From the NCBI GenBank assembly GCA_013003155.1, contig JABDKF010000028.1, positions 1-52,448 on the forward strand: DNA of 52,448 nt, written 5' to 3'. Source of the stretch: Woeseia sp. Its GTDB lineage: Bacteria > Pseudomonadota > Gammaproteobacteria > Steroidobacterales > Woeseiaceae. The notes under the pieces are model-generated. The model was given only the letters and a program-made list of their open reading frames with translations. It was not told the origin of the DNA and made no database searches. Positions within the stretch are counted from its first letter, which is position 1; each line of letters begins with the position of its first letter. A program made the position numbers and the translations under genes. This document shows positions 34,802 to 43,864 of this stretch, one piece after another.

Positions 34802-34903
34802 TCTTTTACCTGGGTTAGCAGAGGTCGGGCATTGTAATGGCCAGACGCTCCACCGCACGAGAAGGTTTTCCTCGCTGTCCGTGACGAACGGGCGGGCCAT
34901 GCG

Positions 34904-34925
34904 CCAATACTGACCAATACTGACC
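34904..34925 (+). repeat. Tandem 10-bp direct repeat upstream of tamA
   Basis: CCAATACTGA occurs twice in a row followed by CC, 100 bp upstream of the tamA start. It could be a paired activator site, since the two copies lie on the same face of the helix, or simply a slippage duplication. Confidence 0.6.
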
Positions 34926-35104
34926 GTGAATCAAACGGGGGGTTCGCGGCGGAGTTCAAAACCGTGGGAATCGCAGACACCGATTTTGCAACCTGGCTGC
35001 ATCCAATCGGATGCGACAGGCATCGATACAGCAGCGAAGGTGGCTGCAGGAGGAAAGTGAGGATCGACCCGCTATACGGCCGGCGGCCGGCGGCAGACGT
35101 GCCG

Positions 35105-35132
35105 TTGCGTCGCAACTTTATAGTGTTATACT
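35105..35132 (+). promoter_or_regulatory. Sigma70-type promoter of the RND operon
   Basis: TTGCGT (35105-35110) and TATACT (35127-35132) are separated by 16 bp. The -10 is five of six to consensus; the -35 is weak. Transcription would begin near 35140 and give a leader of about 325 bases before the adaptor gene. The promoter is overlapped by an inverted repeat. Confidence 0.5.
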
Positions 35133-35146
35133 TAACTACAACACTA
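35121..35146. promoter_or_regulatory. Inverted repeat over the RND promoter, likely repressor operator
   Basis: TAGTGTT at 35121-35127 and AACACTA at 35140-35146 are perfect 7-bp arms around 12 bp, spanning the -10 box and probable start site. Size and placement suit a TetR- or MarR-type dimer. No such regulator is encoded in this window, so it would act from elsewhere. Confidence 0.5.
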
Positions 35147-35466
35147 AACTACCATACTGAATCCTCCGGGTGCCGGTAAGCAAACGGGGTTCGCGCTGAG
35201 CTGCAGGAAAATGCCATGATCTTGTCCACCGCTACGATCAGATCAATGTCTTGCGAAATACGGCGATGGAGCGCCCGCACGGGAGCCCGGCGAGACCCGC
35301 ACTTAAAGCGACTGAGCGAGTCAATATTTCAGGAACCGGTATTGCGCGGCAATTCGTTGTGAGAGATGTCTGAAAGTGACCGGCACCCAGGCGCGCCACA
35401 AGAATCACACGTGTCTGACCGACAGAGGCACTCGATAAGATAAGAAGTGAGAGGGAGCGAGAGACG

Positions 35467-36585
35467 ATGAAATTCTGGAAGACGGTAGGCAGCGTTGCCG
35501 TCATTGTGCTGATCGGTGCCTGTGGCGAAATGCCGGGTGACGATGGCGATGAAGCCGAGAAAGAAGCGGCGGCACCGATACCGGTCGAGATTGCGGTCCC
35601 CACTCGCGCTGATATTTCCGCGACGTACACGGGTACCGCGGCCATCGAAGCGTTTGCTGAGGCCACGGTAATTGCGAAAGTCGGTGGCGAGATACTGAAA
35701 CTTTATGCCGAAGAAGGTGACGAGGTGTCTGCCGGTCAAACCCTTGCCAAGCTGGACGGCGACCGCCTGCGATTGTCGTTGAGACAATCCGAAGCAAACC
35801 TGCAAAAACTGCGGCGTGATTTTCAACGTAATCGTGACCTGAAAGAAAAGAGCCTGATCAGCCAGGGCGATTTTGAAAAAATTCAATACGAAATGGAGGC
35901 ACTCGAGGCTTCTTATAACCTCGCCAAGCTCGAGCTCAGTTACACAGAGATCAAGGCCCCCATCACCGGCGTTGTTTCGGCGCGCCTGGTCAAAATTGGC
36001 AATACGATCGCCGTCAATGCGCCGGTTTTCGAGATCACCAGCCTGGATCCGCTGGTAATTTACCTGCACATACCGGAACGAGAATATCGGCGCATAGCAC
36101 GCGGGATGCCGGCTGAAATTACCGTCGACGCTTTGGCCGGTCAGCGTTTCCCGGCAACAATTTCGCGCATCAGTCCGATTATCGATGCCACAACCGGCAC
36201 CTTCAAGATCACCGTTGAGGTAACCGATGACGAGCGTCGCCTGAAGCCTGGGATGTTTGCCCGAGTCGCTATTGAGTCGGATGTCCGTCGCGATGCCCTG
36301 CAAATTGCGCGCGCTGCGATCATTGACGACGAGGAGCCGGCCGTTTATGTCGTTGAAAAAGACACAGCGAAACGGCGCAGCATCACGACAGGACTTGCGG
36401 CAAACGGCATGATCGAAATTATTTCCGGTTTGGCCGGTAACGAACGTGTTGTGGTGGTTGGTCAAACCGGCCTGCGTGACGGTGCATTGGTAGACGTCAT
36501 CAACGTCGACAGCCCGCCAGTACCGGAAGCCGCTGCTGACAAAGCAGACCAGGCTGCGACCAATTTGCAGCCTGACCAGAGCTAG
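35467..36585 (+). CDS. RND efflux periplasmic adaptor lipoprotein
   Basis: 372 residues. The lipobox IGAC puts the acylated cysteine at residue 19, followed by an acidic linker. The biotinyl-lipoyl halves (AKVGGEILKLYAEEGDEVSAG and LSYTEIKAPITGVVSARLVKIG in their order) flank a coiled-coil hairpin (about 98-150), then beta-barrel and membrane-proximal domains. It joins the permeases to an outer membrane channel, which is not encoded in the window. The permease gene begins 12 bp downstream. Confidence 0.93.
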   Translation: MKFWKTVGSVAVIVLIGACGEMPGDDGDEAEKEAAAPIPVEIAVPTRADISATYTGTAAIEAFAEATVIAKVGGEILKLYAEEGDEVSAGQTLAKLDGDRLRLSLRQSEANLQKLRRDFQRNRDLKEKSLISQGDFEKIQYEMEALEASYNLAKLELSYTEIKAPITGVVSARLVKIGNTIAVNAPVFEITSLDPLVIYLHIPEREYRRIARGMPAEITVDALAGQRFPATISRISPIIDATTGTFKITVEVTDDERRLKPGMFARVAIESDVRRDALQIARAAIIDDEEPAVYVVEKDTAKRRSITTGLAANGMIEIISGLAGNERVVVVGQTGLRDGALVDVINVDSPPVPEAAADKADQAATNLQPDQS

Positions 36586-36597
36586 GCGAGGCGCACC

Positions 36598-39500
36598 GTG
36601 GGTCGCCTGATTCAGATCGCGACAGAGCGCCGCATCACGGTCCTGATGTTTACTGTGGCAATTGTGCTATTCGGCATGGTGTCGCTGTCACGACTCAACG
36701 TTAATCTACTCCCGGATATTTCCTACCCTACAATCACCGTGCGCAGCGAACTCACAGGTGCAGCACCTGCCGAGATCGAAAACCTGCTGACGAAACCAAT
36801 CGAAGAAGCTGCCGGGGTCATTCGTAACATGCGGCGCATTCGGTCCGTGTCGCGCACCGGCCAGGCGGACGTTACGCTGGAGTTCCTTTGGGGCACCGAT
36901 ATGGACATCGCCGGCGTTGACGTGCGCGAAAAAATAGACATTCTGGAATTGCCACTGGAAGCGACGCGGCCGTTGCTGTTGCGTTTCGACCCATCGAGCG
37001 AACCGATAATGCGACTGGGTTTGTTGCGGTCCGAAACGTCGGCGAGCGGTGCAGGCAACAATGAAAGTTCGCTCAAAGCGCTGCGCCGGCTGGCGGAAGA
37101 CCGCATCAAGAACGAGCTCGAGGCCGTTGAAGGCACGGCGGCCGTCAAGGTGAGCGGCGGCCTGGAAGACGAGATCCAGATTCGCGTCGACCAACGCAAG
37201 TTGTCGCAGCTCGGCATCAATATCAATGACGTCGCGAACCGGTTGCGCGCCGAAAACGTTAACTTGTCAGGTGGCCGACTCGAAGAAGGCAGCCAGCGCT
37301 TTCTCGTCCGTACCATCAATGAATTTAAAGATGTGGCCGCATTCCGCGAAGCCATCATTGCTGACGTCGATGGGACGCCTGTTTACCTTCAAGACGTCGC
37401 GAGTGTTTCGCGTGGCTACAAGGAGCGTGAAGCAATCACGCGCGTCGATGGCCGCGAGTCGGTGGAACTGGCGGTCTACAAGGAGGGTGATGCCAACACC
37501 GTGCAGGTCGCACGCCGCATTGCAGAACGCCTCGATCGTCTTCGTGAGACGCTGCCGCCGGAAATCGAGCTCAAACTCATCTATGACCAATCATCTTTTA
37601 TCTCAGCAGCGATCCAACAGGTCACCTCCGCGGCAATCAACGGCGGAATTCTTGCGATAATCGTGCTTTACGGCTTTCTTCGCGATGCACGTTCAACCGC
37701 CATCATCGCGGCCGCAATCCCTGTTTCTATTATCGGCACCTTCCTGCTGATGTATGGCAACGGCGTGTCTCTTAACATCATGTCGCTCGGCGGCATCGCG
37801 TTGGCGGTGGGTATGCTCGTGGACAATGCAATTGTAGTCCTCGAAAATATTGTTCGAAAGCGCGAGCAGGGACACTCGTTGCGGGAAGCCGCCCGCACGG
37901 GCACTACTGAAGTAGCAACGGCAGTGACGGCTTCGACATTAACGACGATCGCCGTATTTTTCCCGATGGTGTTCGTCAGCGGAATTGCCGGCCAGCTGTT
38001 TCGAGACCAGGCATTGACCGTAACCTATGCGCTTTTGTTCTCGCTGCTGGTTGCGCTCACCCTGATTCCAATGTTGGCCGCGCTGACTCCGAATGCACGC
38101 TACGTCGATCCGGCCGCTGATGCGGCGCCCGGACGTTTTACTCGCGGCGTAGCTATGATCATTTTCGGACTTGGCTCTATCGTTCGCTTCATCGGCCTCG
38201 TCCTGCGTTGGCTGCTGTGGTTGCCGAGTACAGCTATTGAGAAGGGTTACGGAGCGACAGCGAATGTATACCGCACGCTGCTTGACTGGTCACTTGCGCA
38301 TCGCGCCGTCGTGTTGCTTGGAGCGCTGCTTATCTTTGCCGGCACGATGGCCCTGATTCCACGACTGGGTAGCGAACTGATTCCGCAATTCTCGCAAGGC
38401 GAATTCTCGTTGACGCTGCGGCTGCCACCGGGTACGCCGCTCAATGAGACTGACAACGCAATCCTTCTCGCACAGGACGCCGCCGCCAACATCGACGACA
38501 TTGCGTTGACTTATTCGGTCGCCGGCAGCGGCAATCGGCTTGATGCAAACCCGGTCGATGCCGGCGAACACAGTGGCTCTCTGAACGTTACGCTGCAAAA
38601 AGGGGCGGGGCGCGCCGCCGAAGAACGCACAATGACGGCGTTGCGTGCCGCTGTAGGACGCATCGCCGGCATCCAGTACGAATTCAGCCGACCGTCGTTG
38701 ATCAGTTTTGACAGTCCGTTACAGATCGAGATTGCAGGTTTCGATCTCAATGCACTGGAACGCGTCAGCGAACGTCTCATACGTGAACTGGAGAATTCGG
38801 GCCGCTTCACCGACGTGCGCACAACCTTCGAACAGGGCAATCCCGAGATTCAGATCGAGTTCGACCAGGAGCGCGCCGCACGACTGGGTCTGGCCGTGCG
38901 GGATATTGCGGACGTAGTCGTCACCAACGTCCGCGGCGAGGTGGCCACGCGTTACACCTGGCGAGACAAGAAAATCGACGTTCTGGTCAAGAGCGTTGAC
39001 AGTCAGAACAGCAGCATCGATGAAATCCGCGGTTTGATTATCAACCCCGCCGCAGACCGGCCGGTTACGCTGGATGCCGTCGCAACTATCAGTATTTCGC
39101 GTGGGCCCGCCGAGATTCGCCGCGTCGCCCAGGAACGCGTTGCTATCGTCAGCGCTAACCTGGCCTTCGGAGACCTCGGCAGTGCGGTGGCCGAAGCGCG
39201 CGCAATTATCCAGCGCATACCGACGCCTTCCGGACTTTTAACCAGCGTGTCGGGCCAGAATGAAGAAATGGAAGAGTCGTTCACGTCAATGAGATTCGCG
39301 TTGGCACTCGCAGTATTTCTTGTCTATCTCGTCATGGCATCGCAGTTCGAATCGCTCATTCACCCGCTGGTCATCATGTTTACTATTCCATTGGCCCTGG
39401 TGGGCGCTGTCCTTGCGCTGTTCGTAACCGGCACAACTTTAAACGTGGTGGCCTTTATCGGCGTCATCATGCTGGCGGGAATCGTAGTCAACAATGCGAT

Positions 39501-39810
39501 TGTGCTCGTTGATCTCATTAACCAGTTGCGCATGCAGGGGCGAGAGCGCCTCGACGCAATTCGCGAAGCGGGCCGTACGCGCTTGCGACCTATCCTGATG
39601 ACTACGCTGACAACTGCGCTCGGACTGCTGCCGATGGCTCTCGGTTTTGGCGAAGGCGCCGAGATCCGCGCGCCCATGGCAATTACGGTCATCGGTGGCC
39701 TGCTTACCTCGACGTTGCTGACACTCGTGGTTATCCCGGTTTTCTATTCAATTCTGGACCGCAAACAAATCATCGCCGACGACGCGATGCTTGCGGCCAG
39801 CAAGCCGTAG
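36598..39810 (+). CDS. RND efflux permease 1 (AcrB/HAE1-like)
   Basis: 1070 residues with twelve transmembrane helices and two large periplasmic loops. The TM4 motif reads VDNAIVV: D409 is kept but the second Asp of AcrB is N410. The TM10 position normally Lys reads VNN. This altered proton-relay pattern is known from a branch of RND pumps. A cytoplasmic-side loop near residue 510-545 is rich in Pro/Ala. The start is GTG with GAGG upstream. It is paired with a second permease 4 bp downstream. Confidence 0.93.
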   Translation: MGRLIQIATERRITVLMFTVAIVLFGMVSLSRLNVNLLPDISYPTITVRSELTGAAPAEIENLLTKPIEEAAGVIRNMRRIRSVSRTGQADVTLEFLWGTDMDIAGVDVREKIDILELPLEATRPLLLRFDPSSEPIMRLGLLRSETSASGAGNNESSLKALRRLAEDRIKNELEAVEGTAAVKVSGGLEDEIQIRVDQRKLSQLGININDVANRLRAENVNLSGGRLEEGSQRFLVRTINEFKDVAAFREAIIADVDGTPVYLQDVASVSRGYKEREAITRVDGRESVELAVYKEGDANTVQVARRIAERLDRLRETLPPEIELKLIYDQSSFISAAIQQVTSAAINGGILAIIVLYGFLRDARSTAIIAAAIPVSIIGTFLLMYGNGVSLNIMSLGGIALAVGMLVDNAIVVLENIVRKREQGHSLREAARTGTTEVATAVTASTLTTIAVFFPMVFVSGIAGQLFRDQALTVTYALLFSLLVALTLIPMLAALTPNARYVDPAADAAPGRFTRGVAMIIFGLGSIVRFIGLVLRWLLWLPSTAIEKGYGATANVYRTLLDWSLAHRAVVLLGALLIFAGTMALIPRLGSELIPQFSQGEFSLTLRLPPGTPLNETDNAILLAQDAAANIDDIALTYSVAGSGNRLDANPVDAGEHSGSLNVTLQKGAGRAAEERTMTALRAAVGRIAGIQYEFSRPSLISFDSPLQIEIAGFDLNALERVSERLIRELENSGRFTDVRTTFEQGNPEIQIEFDQERAARLGLAVRDIADVVVTNVRGEVATRYTWRDKKIDVLVKSVDSQNSSIDEIRGLIINPAADRPVTLDAVATISISRGPAEIRRVAQERVAIVSANLAFGDLGSAVAEARAIIQRIPTPSGLLTSVSGQNEEMEESFTSMRFALALAVFLVYLVMASQFESLIHPLVIMFTIPLALVGAVLALFVTGTTLNVVAFIGVIMLAGIVVNNAIVLVDLINQLRMQGRERLDAIREAGRTRLRPILMTTLTTALGLLPMALGFGEGAEIRAPMAITVIGGLLTSTLLTLVVIPVFYSILDRKQIIADDAMLAASKP

Positions 39811-39814
39811 ACTC

Positions 39815-42800
39815 ATGAAGCACACGGAACTCGCATTGCGTCGACCCATCACCACGGTGATGATATTCGTTGCATTGGCGTTGACGGGCATGCTCGCCTC
39901 TCGCCTGTTGCCGCTGGAAAAATTTCCGGATATCGCCTTCCCTGGCATTTTCGTGCAAATCCCTTACGAATCCTCGACGCCGGAAGAAATAGAAAGACTG
40001 ATTACCCGGCCCGTCGAAGAGGCGCTGGCGACGTTGTCAGGCGTTGAACGAATGCAGTCGTCGTCGACCGAAGAGAGAGCGCAGATATTTCTGCGTTTCG
40101 GCTGGGATGTCCCAATGGGCGCAAAGGGTATCGAGGCCCGCGCCAAGGTTGATGGCGTACGTCATCTATTGCCGGCGGATGTGCGCAGAATCCTGATTTT
40201 TACAGGCTCGCTCGGCGATCAGCCTGTCCTTGAGCTGCGAATTTCCAGCGACCGCGACCTGTCAGATAGCTACGACCTGCTCGATCGCGTCCTTAAACGC
40301 CGTATAGAGCGCATCGAGGGAGTGTCCAAGGTTGAGCTCCGCGGCGTCGATCCGCGCGAGGTTCGCATCCTCCTGCTATCCGACCGGCTCGCGGCGCACA
40401 ATGTCGATATCCAGGACCTGCAAAAGCAGCTGCAGCAAAGTAACTTCGCCGTCAGCGCGGGCTATATAACGGACGCCGGCTTCCGCTTTGCCGTTCGTCC
40501 CAGTGGAGAGTTTTCGTCAGTTGATGAAATAGCGACCCTTGTGATCAACGACGAGGGATTGCGCTTGCGGGACATCGCGAACGTTGAGCTGCGCAGTCCC
40601 GAACGCGACTACGGCCGCCATCTTGATGGCGAGTATGCGATCGGCGTGTCGATCAGCAAGGCGACCGGCGCGAACATGGTGGAGGTCACTGACCGCGTCA
40701 TGGAAGAGGTTCGGCTGATCGGCGACTTGCCGCAGATGCAGGGCATCAACATTTTCGATCTCGATAACCAGGGCGACAGCGTGCGCAAATCGCTGCGCGA
40801 TTTGCTCAGCGCTGGCCTGATTGGCGGCGTGCTGGCGATTCTGGTTTTGTACCTGTTCCTGCGGCAACTCTCGACCACGCTGATCGTCACGGCCTCTGTG
40901 CCTTTTTCACTTACGATTACGCTTGGCGTCATGTACTTCGCCGGTCTTTCGCTCAATATCCTGTCGATGATGGGCCTGATGCTGGCGGTGGGCATGTTGG
41001 TTGACAATGCGGTCGTTGTCACCGAAAGCATATTTCGTTATCGCGCCCTTAATCCGCAGGAACCGCTCAAGGCGACGCTCGATGGCGTACGCGAGGTCGG
41101 ACTCGCAGTCATAGCGGGCACGGCAACAACGATCATCGTATTCTTGCCCATAATGTTCGGCGTCAAAACGAATATCACGGTGTTCCTGACGCACGTAGCG
41201 CTCACTATTATCGTCGCATTGGTAGCCTCGTTGTTGATCGCGCAGACGCTCGTACCGATGCTTGCCGCTCGGGTGCAGGTACCTCGTAAAGCGTCAGGTG
41301 GTTTTCTAATGCAAGGCCTGGCCACGCGCTACGAGCGTAGCCTGCGCTGGGTACTCGGCCATCCCAAATCGACTTTCGGCGGAATTGTACTCATTTGCGC
41401 CATCGGCGTTCTGCCACTCATTCCGGCGCTCAACCTCGTCAAATTTGACACGTTTCCTCAGGACGTCGGGCGGCGGCTATTCATGCCCTACCACGTGGAA
41501 GGACAGCACCCTCTTGAACAGGTGGAAGCGGCGGTGGACAAGATCGAAGGTTACCTGTTTGCGAATAAAGACGAATTCAACATTCGCTCGGTCTACAGTT
41601 ACTACGACAAGGGCGAGGCGTCGTCGACGCTATTATTGACGGCCGAAGAGGACGCGACACTATCGACGCCCGAAGTCATTGCAAAAATTGAGGAAAACCT
41701 GCCGCAGCTCGCTATTGGCAAGCCCAGTTTCCAGTTTGACCAACAGGGGGGTGGCGAGGGTTTCAGCCTGCAGATCAGTGGCGACTCCACGGCGCGACTG
41801 AACGAGCTGGGTGTTGAGGTCGCACGTTTGCTGGCGCGCGTACCGGGGTTGGTCGACATTCGATCTGATGCGCAAAACGGGGAGCGCGAAATTCAGGTAA
41901 CGATCGATCGTGAACGCGCTGCGTCACTCGGCCTGACGGCGCAGGCCGTCGCCAGTACGATCGCCGGCGCGATGCGGGGCCAGAACTTGCGCGAGTTTCG
42001 CGACGACGACGGCGAAATCCGTGTGCGCCTCGCGTTTCGTGCCAGCGACAAACAAACGATAGAGCAACTTGGCTTGCTATCGGTTTTTACACCCACCGGT
42101 CAGCGCGTACGTCTCGATTCTATCGCCAGCTTTAGTGCCAGCCGCTCGCCGGAAACCATTCGTCGCACCGATCGACGCACGTCGGTCATACTTTCAGCAA
42201 ACCTCGATGAGGATGCTTCCCTGGATACGGCGCGGCCGGAAGTCGAGAAACTGATGGAAGGATTTACGTTGCCGGCGGGTTACAGCTGGAAACTCGGCAA
42301 GGGATTCGAAAATACCGACGAGACCCAGGCCATGATGGCGCAAAACACGCTGCTGGGTATCGCCTGCATCTTCCTCGTCATGGCGGCATTGTTTGAATCG
42401 TTGCTGTTTCCGTTCGCAATCATCCTGGGGTCGATCGTCTTCTCTGTGTTCGGCGTTTTCCTGTTTTTCGCGATTACTGACACGACGTTTTCCTTCATGG
42501 CGTCGATCGGCATCCTGATTCTGATCGGTGTGGTCGTGAATAACGGCATTGTCCTCATTGATCACGTAAACAATCTGCGGCAGGAAGGTTTGTCCCGCAA
42601 TGAAGCCATAGTCCAGGGTGGTCGTGATCGCCTTCGGCCCATTTTGATGACAGTTGCGACAACAATCCTCGGTCTCACGCCACTAGCCGTCGGCACGACA
42701 CAAATTGGCGGCGACGGCCCACCTTATTACCCGATGGCGCGAGCGATCATTGGCGGGCTGGCATTTTCGACGGTGGTTTCGCTACTCGTTGTTCCGGCCT

Positions 42801-42886
42801 TCTACGCTTATTTCGACACGCTCGCGAACTGGAGTCGCCGTGTTATGCGCCAAGCCAGGGCATTGCGCGCAACTGTCGGCGCATGA
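39815..42886 (+). CDS. RND efflux permease 2
   Basis: 1023 residues, same fold as permease 1. The TM4 segment reads MLVDNAVVVTES with D397, and TM10 reads VVNNGIVLID, again without Lys. The two permeases with one adaptor resemble MdtABC, in which MdtB and MdtC form mixed trimers. I place the start at 39815; an earlier in-frame codon would overlap permease 1. Its end overlaps the convergent GlyGly-CTERM gene by 44 bp. Confidence 0.92.
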   Translation: MKHTELALRRPITTVMIFVALALTGMLASRLLPLEKFPDIAFPGIFVQIPYESSTPEEIERLITRPVEEALATLSGVERMQSSSTEERAQIFLRFGWDVPMGAKGIEARAKVDGVRHLLPADVRRILIFTGSLGDQPVLELRISSDRDLSDSYDLLDRVLKRRIERIEGVSKVELRGVDPREVRILLLSDRLAAHNVDIQDLQKQLQQSNFAVSAGYITDAGFRFAVRPSGEFSSVDEIATLVINDEGLRLRDIANVELRSPERDYGRHLDGEYAIGVSISKATGANMVEVTDRVMEEVRLIGDLPQMQGINIFDLDNQGDSVRKSLRDLLSAGLIGGVLAILVLYLFLRQLSTTLIVTASVPFSLTITLGVMYFAGLSLNILSMMGLMLAVGMLVDNAVVVTESIFRYRALNPQEPLKATLDGVREVGLAVIAGTATTIIVFLPIMFGVKTNITVFLTHVALTIIVALVASLLIAQTLVPMLAARVQVPRKASGGFLMQGLATRYERSLRWVLGHPKSTFGGIVLICAIGVLPLIPALNLVKFDTFPQDVGRRLFMPYHVEGQHPLEQVEAAVDKIEGYLFANKDEFNIRSVYSYYDKGEASSTLLLTAEEDATLSTPEVIAKIEENLPQLAIGKPSFQFDQQGGGEGFSLQISGDSTARLNELGVEVARLLARVPGLVDIRSDAQNGEREIQVTIDRERAASLGLTAQAVASTIAGAMRGQNLREFRDDDGEIRVRLAFRASDKQTIEQLGLLSVFTPTGQRVRLDSIASFSASRSPETIRRTDRRTSVILSANLDEDASLDTARPEVEKLMEGFTLPAGYSWKLGKGFENTDETQAMMAQNTLLGIACIFLVMAALFESLLFPFAIILGSIVFSVFGVFLFFAITDTTFSFMASIGILILIGVVVNNGIVLIDHVNNLRQEGLSRNEAIVQGGRDRLRPILMTVATTILGLTPLAVGTTQIGGDGPPYYPMARAIIGGLAFSTVVSLLVVPAFYAYFDTLANWSRRVMRQARALRATVGA

Positions 42887-43619
42887 GGCGCGCAAGCGGC
42901 ACCAGCAACAGAAGCAACAGTCCGTAGCCGTTGCCGCCACCGCCGTGACCGACCACCACGATATTGTCGACAACAGGTGCATCGCGCTGAAAATCCTCCA
43001 GCGGCAGATAGGAAAGCTCCGAACTGTCCGCGGGGCCAAAGCTTGCGAGGAACGCCCCGTCAAATGCGTCATACAGTTCGATTAGCATGTCGTAGTCAGC
43101 AGCCGGGTAGCCGCTTTCGAGCTCGGTCACTATGACGTATTCATCGTCACCGGTCGCGCCATTGATAATAAAGTCGTCGGTCGCTGCATATTCATTCCAG
43201 GGCCCGCCTTGCAGGCTGAGAAACACGACCGCGTACACATCGACCGCCTCGTAGACTGTATCGGCGTCGAAGAGCAAATCAATACCGAAGTAATAGCCGT
43301 CATAGTCATCATCACCAAACAGCACGACATCCGCATCATAGAACCAGAAATCATTGTTGGCAGTCTTACTGCTGACATTGCTATCCGACTTCCTGCTCGC
43401 CGCACGCGTCCCGCCCGTCGACAGGCTTTCGTAGTCGCGCCGGACTGAAGCGCCTTTCTCACCGTCGCGGCCACCATGCGCGATCTGCGTGACAACAGAC
43501 ACGCGCGGACCGATGGTGTTTTGATCTGCCGCAGGCAATACCGCGGGTGCTAAGAGCAATATCACCAGCGCCATGAGCGCCTGACGGTAGCCGATTGTGG
43601 AAAAGTTTGCCGCGTTCAT
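42843..43619 (-). CDS. Choice-of-anchor H-like protein with GlyGly-CTERM tail
   Basis: 258 residues. A signal peptide (about 1-31) leads an acidic, aromatic domain (about 85-215) with DFWFYDADVVLFGDDDYDG and a Ser/Gly region; this pattern matches the choice-of-anchor H family as I recall it. The C-terminus has GHGGGGNGYG, a short Leu-rich helix and a basic ARLMRRQ end, the layout of a GlyGly-CTERM sorting signal cut by rhombosortase. GGAG precedes the start. No rhombosortase was found in the window. Probably a surface or outer-membrane protein. Confidence 0.8.
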   Translation of the reverse strand: MNAANFSTIGYRQALMALVILLLAPAVLPAADQNTIGPRVSVVTQIAHGGRDGEKGASVRRDYESLSTGGTRAASRKSDSNVSSKTANNDFWFYDADVVLFGDDDYDGYYFGIDLLFDADTVYEAVDVYAVVFLSLQGGPWNEYAATDDFIINGATGDDEYVIVTELESGYPAADYDMLIELYDAFDGAFLASFGPADSSELSYLPLEDFQRDAPVVDNIVVVGHGGGGNGYGLLLLLLVPLARLMRRQLRAMPWLGA

Positions 43620-43864
43620 GATGATTGCTCCTGTCGCACACTGCCTTGGGTCTGTCGCGATTAAAGCGCACTCGGCATGAACCGTCGCTGAATCAGTAGA
43701 ACGCGGATAACCATTAGCTGAACAAGAGCTGAACCCGGCGCCACGGCACTTGCAACCCATCTTGCCAGCCCTTTGGACTGACGCTGTCGCGCGGCACGTC
43801 GAACGATGCGTCGCTGACCGGTGTCAGAGATTGGCGAGCAAGCGAACTGCAGTCCGCCCCTGGG

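Larger units (their letters stand above)
34802..35466. other. 665-bp gene-free region between tamA and the RND pump genes
   Basis: Contains the divergent promoters of tamAB and of the RND operon. I found a 10-bp direct repeat (34904-34923), a CGGCCGG-rich stretch near 35083-35097, a sigma70-like promoter with overlapping inverted repeat (35105-35146), and then about 320 bases of untranslated leader. Short frames in it show no regulator motif; a TetR or MarR remnant was looked for and not seen. Confidence 0.6.

Noticed and set aside
35083-35097. CGGCCGG-rich stretch as a regulatory repeat
   Set aside because: Simple GC-rich sequence with no clear spacing or symmetry beyond composition.
35150-35460. 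Remnant of a TetR-type regulator before the RND operon
   Set aside because: All three forward and reverse frames were read and none shows a helix-turn-helix; the 48-codon frame from 35217 is featureless.
35329-36465. 378-codon antisense frame across the RND adaptor
   Set aside because: It mirrors the codon pattern of the adaptor, which has a lipobox and lipoyl motifs.
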